From the NCBI RefSeq assembly GCF_036370855.1, contig NC_088099.1:22907501-22971500 (forward strand): 64,000 bases of DNA, read 5' to 3'. Below are positions 12,801 to 24,800 of the stretch, piece by piece. This stretch comes from Dromaius novaehollandiae. Its lineage: Eukaryota > Chordata > Aves > Casuariiformes > Dromaiidae. The notes under the pieces were generated by a model, which worked only from the letters and a program-made list of their open reading frames with translations, did not search any database and was not told the origin of the DNA. Numbering within the stretch: the stretch's first letter is position 1; each line of letters opens with the position of its first letter. The position numbers and the translations under genes are program-made.

Positions 12801-15800
12801 ATAACAGCATGTGTTATAGCATTTGAATTTCAATGTACACTTTTAAATCATCATATTGTTTATACAACAGAATACCATAATACATTAATTTGAAAACCAG
12901 TGGACCAGTGGTAACTGAGCTTAGTAAGCGTCCAGAAAGGGAGAGATTTAATGCATATGAATCCATCTCTTTTGACAACTAATGACTGATAAGTTTTAAC
13001 TGATAAAAAAAAGGTCAGAGGTGCACAAAATGGAGAAGCAAATAAATAAAATTCTTCCTTGCTCAGAACCGAAGAGAGGAGTCTGTGTTATAGTGAGATA
13101 CTGACTCAAATTTCCTGATGTGTCTGTTTACCATATGAACTCTTGAAAAGCAATACCCTTAAAATTGCTGTTGAATTCCACGTCACTTTTCCCTTTTATA
13201 CCAGCATAAGATACGCTTACTGCATGCAGGAAAGGTAGAAAAAATCTGTGTTCAGTATTTTGGTTCTGCCTCGTTCCAGCTAGGGCAATGTGCCTCTGCT
13301 TTGTTTCCTGTATAGAGTTGTGGGAAATGTTATTAAATATTGAAGAATAGTAAATAGAAAAGTAAAAGGAGGGAAAAATAGAAGAAAAAAACAGTAGAAA
13401 TACAAATCACTTGTTCTGAAAATCATTTCACTCAACAGTTTGATGGATTTGATTTTGGCTTCATTGTTATTAATGAGTTTTGGCATCATCTTGCATCATG
13501 TCACATAGCCCAGAATCCAGCCCAGTCTCTTCTGTATCAGATAACCACATGATTGGTAGAACAATATAACAAAATAAGCAAAATAACCTCACGAGGCTTC
13601 CACCTTATTTGCAGACAGTTCTGAGAGAGAATGGGGTTGACTCAACTAAAAATTTTTCAAAATACCTTTATTTTAAATGAGGAAACATAGTGTCTCTCCT
13701 GAAAATTATCACCATGAATTTGATTTGCAATCACGCTTATAAGGAAAAAGTGAAAGGGTAGTTTCAGTGGCAAGTGGAGATTGTGAAGACAATGGATTTT
13801 TGTTAACTAAAGTCTTAGTTACCCTTTATCCTTACCTTCAGGCAAGCAGGATCAGTCTTCACTGTCCCAGAAACTCCTTGCAGTGGCTGTCTTCTGCAGA
13901 TGTAACCTAACCTCCTATCACAGGCACTGTCTGCCCAGTATCCATCCTAGATGCAGTTTGGGAAGAGGGGAAAACCAATCAGATGGATCTGTTTCATTTA
14001 CAAACTTTTTTGATTCTTTTTTTACAATAGTGCTTCAATGAGAAAATAAAGATGCTTATTTTCTGAATGAATTCGAGCAATCTGTGGTTAAAGTCCAGGT
14101 TATGTTAGGCTGGACTAATTAATTGTCAGAGGCAGACTGTTAAGGATTGCCTAGTATGTAGTATACATTCAAAATCAGATATGAATTTATGTAGTTATTT
14201 CTGTAATTTTGTAAAAACCATCTTCCTGAGTGATGAATAGATACTGTTCCTCGATTTATTTCTAAATTTCATTCATGAACTAACTAAAAATGGAAACAAA
14301 AATCAAATGGTATAGTACCGCATGAATATGGCATGATTTTACCTCTCCTGCCATAATAACACAATCTTCTTGCCCGCTGGTTGCATGGGTTGGTTCTCCA
14401 CGCAGCCATTTGGTGTATGTCACAGGAGTCCTGTCACTCCATTCAAAATACATTTGAGTGTTGAGGTCATTCAGACCGATCCACAGCTCATCAGTAACTT
14501 CTAGGAAGAGAAATTCATCTGTGTTAGTGCCTCAGCTGTAACACTCTACAAGAACAAGTTTTTATGGAGATGAGCTGAAACCGCTATGTTACAATATGAA
14601 TTCGTTTGGGTTAAATGGCAGTGGAGTCTATTTTAAGATCTAATTCTTATTCTTTTCTTCTTTCAAGAAGTTAAAATAGAGCTACCAGCAGGAAATGAAA
14701 TTGTTCAGCTTTATCAGGAAAAGTTCATTACGTATCTACAGCTACATAATGTCTGAGGAAGATAACCACCAGCCCACATACTGCTGTAACTGGAGCTGTG
14801 GTTTCCTTGAAGTGATTTCTTGCAATGAAAAACAGCAATGAAGAGAGGGTAATAATGATTCCTCCTGCTTTTTTATTTATTTATCTCTGAGCTTCCTTAT
14901 CAATATTCGTCTCAAATTAATAAGGAGCTTTTTACAAATCCTGTAAGATTTCTAGTATTATAATTTTCCATTTGTACCAAGCATTGCCCCATAGAAGTAC
15001 TCACCGTACCCAAGCTGAGACAGTATAAAGCCATGCTCTTCAATGTTGTGAATACTGGCCAGACTGCCGTTGCTCTCTTCGCAGGAAAGCAAGGCTTCTT
15101 TCCATGCTCTGGGTTCTCTGTGAAGCACGTAACAGTGATCTGCATAGGGCGACCATCCTTCTGGGCATGCAACAGGCTGTGCGACCCCTCAGAATAAATA
15201 AATACTTCAAGTTTTAAAATGATTCAAGCTGAAGTTTCAAATAACTGCAGTTACATTTGAAATTGAGTAATTAATTAATTAGAATGAAAATAAAGCAATT
15301 TTAAATAGGCAGCTCTTCTATTCATTCCACATATGTATAAAACATTGTAGTCTATTTGCTTTTACAGAATATAATATTATTTTAAAAAAGGGAAAATAAT
15401 GGAGCCAGTAGTAACTAGGTTTCACTAGTGTGAAATGTTCACTTTTGGGCAGACAAATATTTTAAACTTCCATGTACAATGTTTCCAGACAACATACCAC
15501 ATCCAAATATGTTTTGCATATTTCATAAATGCCTTACTCCTGCAGCACAAGTAATTCTCTGAGGACATGATAGCTTTCCATGATAAATCTCATCAAATAA
15601 ATCACCAGAGGCAAAGAGCTTGATTTTGTATTTGAAAAGTGGCCTGAAGGAACTTCTTTTTGCTGTGTAGGTTACCTGTGATTCCATGACAAGGTGGTTT
15701 AAGCCAGTACGTGCCATCTTTCTAAGCCTTCGGTGATAAGCCTAGATCTTTCATTAGCATACACTACAGGAAAGGTGAAGCATCTCTAATTTTATTTTCT

Positions 15801-18800
15801 TGTCTGCTGGAATGTTCAAGTTCAAGGCACTTTTGGGATAGTCTATGGCTTAGATCATTGCTTCTGTTTTCCTGAATAATAACATGAAGTAAAAATTGCT
15901 GTTGTTGTCTCTGGGTTCCAGGAACTTTTCCAGTGTTTAAACATACTTGATTAATGAAATAACAGCACATTTTGTTCTGTGCCACTCAGCAAAGTAGAAA
16001 AAAGAGTGAAAATGCTTTTTTTTTCTTTTGTAATAACTATGACAGTTCATCTCAGTGACACAAATTCTAACTTCATTGTAAGTGTTTTCTTTGTTTGACC
16101 TACCTGAGGGAAGAACGAAAGGATCTAGCGTGGAGTTTTCCTTTTTACAGATATAGCCAACTTTCTGTTCACATTGCTGGTTCTCCCACTGAGCATCTCT
16201 GCTAGGATTTAGTACTGCACAAAGATTCTCGGGCTCAGGAGAAGGGCTTCCTTCATAGAATGAAAACAAAATTATTTTTATGTAATACAGGTTTTATATC
16301 AGCAACTAAAAGAATAATTTATTTCCAGCCTTTTCATGCATCAGTTATGAACTCATCACTTCATTGTTATTGCTATTCTTCTACTGGAGATAAGGAAATG
16401 TTATTTAAAAGTAGCCATCAAAACAATAATATTTTTTAGAGGCTTATTGCATAACTCACACTTTCTGCCATATTTGATTGCATGATTGCTGTTTCAAAAA
16501 TAAGACATTCCTATGAGTTTTGTGGAAATTGCCAGCTTGTACAGAAGATAGACTAAATTTAGAACACCCTGAGGGAAAGGCTGCAGAGAGTCCTCAGTTC
16601 TCCTTGCCCTTCTGACTGCTTGATCAGCATGTGCATAGGGGTCAGTCATATGTCCATTAAGGATGTATGCAGCTTGCGATCAGCCATGGCACAACTGACG
16701 TTCTTGCCCAGTCAGTAGATGCTGGTCTTGAGTCCAGACATTTAAGGGATACCTGGTACTGCCACAGAAGAGCTGCTGGACACAGAGCTCTAGGGAATCA
16801 GAGCTGACAGTTTCATGACTCATGAAAAATCTTGTTTTATATATGACTTCCAGTCAGGACTAATCTGTGCTAACAGGATAATTTAATAAGGAACTTCCCG
16901 CTCTCACTTGCATTCATGAAATCAGAGGATGCAGTTTGAAATAATATTTCTGGGCAGGAATGCAGTACCACAACATCTTTTCTTAATATAATTTCTATTC
17001 AGACAAGGAATTTTACAGCCATGTGAAGAGAGAATAGAGTTCTTCAGAAGAAAAATCATCAGCTGCTAATCATAAAAAGAGGTTTCAAAAGCTGCAAAAA
17101 CTAGGATTCTAGCTCTGCATTTTAGAGCTAAACCAAGCTCAGTGAATTAATACCATTTGTTAAAAATACAAGACAAAAGGGAAATGTCACCTATCTGTGG
17201 GTACGTTGTCTAACAGTTGGGTAGAGAATGATGGGAATCCAGGCTGGTCAAAGCCTTCCAGGCTCAGCTTCCTCTGTATGGGAGCGTACTAAAAGGCTTG
17301 TAGTTTCTAGAGCTGTTTATTAGATTACAAAAATAATAAAATGGAATTCTTTAAAAATAAGGCAAATCTGCTGGAAGATAGAGGCCAAATCACAACACGT
17401 AAAAACAAATCACCCCCTTTCCGCTGCGCCATTGCAGGGTGGGTCTTTCCCTTCTATGTCACATTCTGGTCAAGCAGCTTTCAGTGGCTTGCTGGAAGAA
17501 AGTAAGTCCACTCAGGATCTTCAGAAAGGTCCTTTCTACATGTCACCTGAGGGACTTGGCTGCAGATTTGCTCCTTGCTGCAAGCAGGGCCTCCTGACAT
17601 GCCCTGGCCCTTCCTGCATGCCTCTTTCCTTGCTGCCTCACCCACCCTGCCCTCCAAGAGGTTCTCCAGGACCCTTGGGGCATGAGCAGGGTTTCCCTCT
17701 TCCCAAAGAGGCCCAAACACCCACAGTGCAGCCACTGTCTTTTTTTTCTTCCAAAGACACAATTTACAATAATTATACAGTAAACTGGAAATGTGTAGAT
17801 TAACTCATCATAGTAGCCACCATGCAGGGATACAGAAACTCCATGGGTATAGGCTGCTAGGCCTGACAGCCCACTGCTGCTTTCCTCTGCAAGGCTTAAG
17901 AAGTGTGGCCAGCTCCGCAAAAGATAGATAATCCTCCATCAGACTGAGCAGCTCCAAGATTTCCCTCCAGTCTCTGTGCCAGATAAAAGAAGGTGGCACA
18001 AAGGACCTCTGAGACTTGATGAAGACCAAAAGATGGAATAAGTATGCATTTATTCAACAAACAAATGTAACATTCAGCCTTTGCTACACCATCTTGTTGC
18101 CATGACAGTTAGTAAGAGACTTGCGAAGATAAACTGCCAGTGTGATGGTCTCTGATGCCCACTGAGCCCAAGAGCCGAGCCCTTGCAGTTTGCAGGGACT
18201 CACATAAGCCATACGGAAATTTTAATTGATTTAAAGTCATCCTTAGCATGCTACAGCTCAACTATTGCTTTTCACTTTAACTACTTCTGATAAAATATGA
18301 GTTTATCTAACTCACTGAAGAGAAGCTTAGCTTTTTAGTGGCATAGCAACAATGCGTTTCATAGGCCTTTCAACACTTTTTTTCCATATGTTTCCATATG
18401 TTCATGGTGAATACTGCAGTACTGTACTTAATATGCATTCAACATTCTAGCAGGAAAGAGTCACCTGTACAACTGTTGAAAAAATGTATACTACCTGGAG
18501 CCCAGTTTAAGTATCTGAAAGGAAAGCCACTGCTCCACTGCCAGCCACTTTTGAGATTCAAACTGTTAAGCCCAATCCAGAGAGAGGATCTCTTGCTGTC
18601 AATCAGATCTAGGTAATCAGAAGAATTTAAATGTTATGATGTTTATAATAAAATGTTCTGCATTTTCAAAGTTTGGAGAAGGATAATGTCTGCTTAGTGA
18701 CTTCCAAATTTCAGTACAGAATCAGTATTTACTGGTTATAAACTCAGCAAGTTTATTCTGTAGTTGCAGGGTACAGAATGGCAAAAGAATAGTTTGCATA

Positions 18801-21800
18801 TTAGTTTATCTGAGTGCAATGCTATTTTGCAGTTGTATGTAAGTAATAGGCGCTGAAAACTGAAACAATGAATTGCTATTTTTAATATCTATATTACAAG
18901 TTTGCTGTAAGTTTGATGCAATTAACACTGACTTCATTCTACAGAGCCTATCCATATGTATGCAAAGTCTTAAAATTTGTACTAGTATCTTGTATAAAAT
19001 TTGTATGATATTGGAAAAAAATCTATTACATGAGTTCTACCTGAAGGATACTGATTTCTTAACACAAAAGTGATATATTGAATAGTAGGCAACAACAGTG
19101 GCTTTTTTCTTTGTAAGGTCCCTTTCTAAGATTCATGTGTTAATGCTTTTTAGCCTGATCCAACTCTTGCTTAATTAGCTGGAAATTCTTCACTTACTTT
19201 GTGAGAACAATAATAATAATTTCAAATGATAATTCCACGACTCACTTATAAAAGCTTTGTGAAAAATATTTGTGACATTTCTCTAGCAGTACAAATATTA
19301 TTATTATTATTACATAAGCTGTAATATGATTAAAGCACTGAAACATTTGTAATCAGTCAAAAAAGGGCACTCCTTACTGAGTCTCACTTGTTAGTTCACC
19401 TCTTAGATACATTTGTTCCTGTATCTCTGTTACACTTAATAATTCTGCATTCTGCTGCCGGCAGCTCTTCCTTGCTTGGTGCCACGTGAGAGCTGCCTGG
19501 AAGTTTGTCTGGTAGCAGGTTCCTGTCAAAGGATCCATAGTCCAAAATCTGCCATTGCCACTGTCTGTGTGAGAGAAGGGAGATGCAATATTGCAGTCTG
19601 TTATAAACAACTTCTTTGGTAAGATTTTATGATAGAGTTTATCTAAAAGTTTATTTGTGAAAACAGGTTGTTCTGAAGCAAAAAAGCTCCATCCCCACCC
19701 CAAACCCCATGATTTGCTCTTGGTATGCTCTTTGTTAAGTCAAAGAGAGATTCTCATTGACATTAACAGCGGTGGGCTTTCATCCTTTATTTTCTGTTTC
19801 CCCTATCAAATCTGATAATTTTCAAGCGAAAAAAAAAAAATAGTACAAAGAGATTAATAAAGTAAAACTGCACCTTGGTCATCACCTACTCGGAAATCCT
19901 GTTCAACAACTCAAAGGCCTTATCTGAATGTGTCTTTGGTCATTGGTGCTTAGAAATTGTCTTCTGGGAACTCTCTGTTAGCAAAACCGTTTCTCAGACA
20001 TGCGCTCATAAGCTGTGATTATGACTTCCCTTAACTTTGTCTTTCATTAAGAAAAAGAGAGAGTATTCCTTGAACCATTCATTAGAAGACATGTTTTCCA
20101 GGTTTTTATTTTGTTCCGTTGTTGCTGACTCCCTCCAAATTTTTAACGTTCTTTTTTAATTGTAGACCCAGTGAGCCTAGTGATAGTGTCCCAGCAGTTA
20201 TATAATGCCAAATACTTCTGGTTTTCCTGTTGATATAATAAGGGATTTTATTAAAACTATTGTATGCAGTATTGCACCAGGAAATGATTTTCAGCAGTGT
20301 CAGTTGAAAAGACACTGTTGGCAGACTGGATAATGAACTGAACCTGGTTTCCCAGAGCAATGCTCCTATCAAAACAACAAATGTGATTCTGTGGCACATC
20401 ACTGAAAAATTAGATCTGAGATAGCGTGTTCATTATCTTCAGTCACATCAGAGTTTGGTGTCCTTCATTCTGTCCTCAGGTGCACATACATTTCTCTGGT
20501 GGCTTTCAGTACAACGTTAAACAGGATGATGGAAAGCTGTATGCTCTTTGGGAAACATTATAAGGAAAAGGCTGCTTATACTGCTATTCCAGTGAGACCT
20601 TTGAGCCAGTCTTCTTCTTTTGCGCCTTTCAGAAGACAGACTATGTCCTCCCACAGGCTATAGGCCAGTTTTGCCATCTAGAACAGGGATTTGCATAGGT
20701 AGAAAAGAATATACAACTGTTACCAGAAATAGCAATGAGGCAGGGAGATTATGCAGTAAGTAGCATCTCACTTTTCAGATGATTTTATGCTGACTGCAGT
20801 CACATTTAAAGCCTACTGGCCTTTTCCTGGATATGACTTTCTGATGGACAACTCAGGCAACTTTTAGCTTGACTGGAGACTCATAGGGGAAATGTTTTTT
20901 GTTTCTTATGTAAGCAATATTATGGCTTTATAAAGAGACATTTTTAAGTAAAATAGAATCATTACAGGAGCTTTCCCTGGTAATACTAGTAGCAGCATCT
21001 CAGTATTGATGTATTAACCTAACAATATTTTGTTATAGCATCTATAACAGCATTCAGGACTTACTGTCAGATGGACAGAACCCATACATATGGTCCAAGT
21101 CGAAGTCAGGGGTTGTCGCACACCAGAGCAAGCCATCCGACCGGCCAGCTTCTGTGCACTCTGCGTACCATCTACCACTCAGCTTGAAAGGGAAAACACA
21201 GGGCGCTCCATTGGCATTTCCTAACAGTGTAAACAGATCTGAGAGGACAAAAGAGAAATGAAAATATAGGCACAGGAGTCTGGGGGACCCAATTCTCTAC
21301 ATATTTGTACACACTGTAGAAGTATGTGGAGAAAGTGTTATGTTCATGGTAACTGGCGACTCACTGTCACTGGCAGAGTCATCCAAGGAAATTCTAGGTA
21401 GATTTGTGATTTACCACTTATGATATCATCAGCTGTAACAGCTGGAAATAGAGAAATTTCATATAATAGCCCAGAAATAGAAGAGAAGCGTAGTATTTTT
21501 CACCTCAAATGTTTAAAAATAATTTTCCCTAAAAAGCACTATTTTGTTCTTCATGTAGCTTAACTTTCAGTTATTCATAAAAAGATCATTGATTGAATTT
21601 TTAAATGCATTTTTTTGTCATCTGAGTTCTCATAGAGGAACTGAATGGTATTGTTCATGGAATTATTTTCTTGCATTTGCTATTGGGGCATGAGGCTTGA
21701 AGACTGTTGCCTTTCCAGCAATGATAATACAATTATGCTAGTACATATTCAGTGGCTAAATAAACTGAAGCACTTAGCTTAAAGCTAATAATTAAAAATA

Positions 21801-24800
21801 GCCCAAATCCACCTTTGCTTCAAAAGAAAAGATAAAAATTGCAATTTGGGGGCATACTATATCCTGTCTGAAGCAGAGCATCTTTGTAGCTTCTGGATGG
21901 AGGAATGCAGGCCTGAATATATGAACTAACCATCCTCCAACCCACCACAGCCTCAAGGGGAACAGCTGATGTTAGACCAAGAGAAACAGAAATCAAAGGG
22001 CCCCAGCTGTGATGGCAAACAAGTGAGTACAAGAGACTAGCAAGATTAATCTTCAGACTTTACCTTCATGGCCTTGCAAACACAAGTCATCCATGGTTCC
22101 ATAGATCTTCCATTTATTCATCGTACCTAATCCTGTGTTCAGTACAACATCATCTTTTTTGCTTTTACCAGCACTGAGAAACAAATCTTCCCCTTGGATT
22201 GCCAAGGTCGCATTTCTGCAGTCCCATTTTTGGAATTCATTTCTCTTGTTGCAGGGGTACAAAGAAATTTTAGCCTGGTCTTCCTTAGAGGGGACTCCCA
22301 AACATTGTGCGAATGCCACACTCATCAGCTGGTGATCAGACACCCACCTGAACTTCTGTAACTCACTGGTTTTTTTGCAAGCAGTTGTTGTGACCCTGTG
22401 AGAACCCTGTGAGCAGTTATACAGTGCTTACTATCCTCATTGTATATTAAAAATATTCCATTGCCTGTAAAACAAAATAGTCAGAATTAATGTACTTATG
22501 GTGAAAAAATGGTGGGGGGAGCTTGTAAGGAAAGAGAAATGTTATGTTGCTGATATCTTTACTCATGTCAGGAGACTGTAGGTCTGAGTTACTTTCACAA
22601 GAAGCAGACAGCATTTTCAAGAGTTTTTTAATTTCCTTTGGGGAGGGAAAAACAGGTGTGGCTCATGTAAATACAATTCAGAGGAATAATAGCACATAAA
22701 ATATATTATGCCATAGTTTCAACACTGTAATCAATGTAATGGATTTTCATAAATATCATGCATTTTTTTCCCCAAATCCGTCCTGAAATATACATTTCTT
22801 CTAAGAAAGTTTTCAAAAGACTGTGTTGAGGATTCAAAATTTAACATCACTTTGTACACTATAGATTTAGCTTGTCTTGTGTATGCCTCCATGGATTGCA
22901 TGTGCACTTAAAACAATTAATGACGGAGCCTTCTCCCTCAGAGGACCCTTGCTCCTTCAGTACTTGGCATGTTCTGTTATTCTTTATTTTTTAGGATGAA
23001 AAACTATTAAACAATGACTTGCTATCATGCCCTGTTCCAGTATCCTCTCAGTACATTTATTGTAAGAAGTCAGTATGATTAACACGGTCAAATCCCAAAT
23101 TCTCACAAGAACCAACACAGGGAATATTTGGAGGTAAATGTATTACTGGTATTGTCTTGCTAAGAAAAAATAAGTATGCTAATGCTAAACAAGCTAACTA
23201 ACACATCTGAAATATTATAGGCAGCTTAATACAGCACACCAAAGAAGACAAGTCAGTCCTGCTGAGAAGGGTTGCACATTAATGCAGTTTTACTCCTGCT
23301 GATGTGTAAAGCTGTTTGTTCAGTGCTGCGTATTGGTCTGTGAGCAGAACTGCCTGCTTTCCAAAATGTCAGATAATGTATAGCTCCCACTCACTTTGGC
23401 TCATGAGAGAGTGAGATTTGGACTAAAGATGAATATTATAGGACCTATGAGACTGAAGGGCAAGTCTTTGCCCTTTATTTCTTTGTGCCTCAGTTTCCCA
23501 CCTGTGAATACATACTGTAGCATCACCCCATATCCTTTCTCAGAGAATGACTGCATAAGGGACCGTGAGCCCACAAATAATACAGTTCCAAATATTAAAA
23601 TAAATTCCTAAGATAAGGGTAGGATGCTACGACTCATTTTGTGTTGAATAAAGAACATAATAGAAAGAATCTGAGAAATTCCGATTAATGAAATTGTGAC
23701 AGAAAAAATGGTTCTTGTGACCAAGTCTCTGGACATGGGACCCAGGATATCTGGATTTAACATCTGGCTCTCCCAAAAAGGTTTTGTGCAACTTTGACCA
23801 GCTTAGTAAATCTATGCAAGTTTTGGTTCTTCAAATCTAAATTTGGAAATAATGCATAGTTTCTTCTCTCCTTGTCCATTTAAACAGTAAGTTTTAAATC
23901 TTGTTGGATCTTTTACTGCTTGCTAATTAAGAGCTTAGTGTATTGCCCCTAATTTCAACTATTGCCCTTCAGAATACTATTTGGTCTAATACTAGCAACT
24001 GAGAGAACGGTGAGGTTCGCACTGTGGCTAGCGCATGCCTTCATTTGGGTTGCAGCTTGCAGAGCAGCGCGCAAACCCAGCTCTGAAGGTGCTCTTTCCA
24101 ATGGCTTGTACTGGCACAGCTCATAGGAAACAGTGTCTGCCTTCAGAAGCTATGATTTGTACCTGACTCCTCCACAAAAATGATGAACTGAAGAATGCAG
24201 GAAAATTGTCCTTTAACTTCATCACCATTCTAACATCACAAGGGACGGCCAGCCATGATCCATCCGTAGAGTTCCTGGCCAACTTCAGAGCCTTAACTGT
24301 GCCTCACATCCACATGCTCAAGAGTCTAGTGATTATTCTTGGGCCATTCTTGATTCTATGATTTTTTAAAAACTTTCATTGGCATCTGCTCAGCCACAGT
24401 ACGACATCTCACATCGATCCACAAGCTCCATCTCATCTTTCACAACCTCATCCTAAGGGTAGGAGATACACATACCTTACTCTTTTTCATTTTTTCATAA
24501 CCACAGTCATGTCATACGGACAAGGACTATTGAGCATGCTGCAAACAGCACCTCTTTCACAGACCGGACATAACCTGTAATAGCATCCAAAAGGAAATCT
24601 CTATTGCCATACATCACTCTGTCCTGATTTCTGATTCCCTGGTTTGCCCTATCCTGATTTTTCCCCTCTCTTTAAAAGTGAACCAATATCTCTGTTTCTG
24701 CATCTTTTTTAAGCTTCTATAAATTACTCCAGTTAGGGTGAATATGAAATGCAGAATGGTCAACAAGCAGGAAAATCTTAAAGCGCCTGAACAAGCAAGA

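Noticed and set aside
17432..17920. Overlapping frames of 93-125 codons on both strands
   Set aside because: Intron 5 of copy B, moderately GC-rich, no conserved motif.
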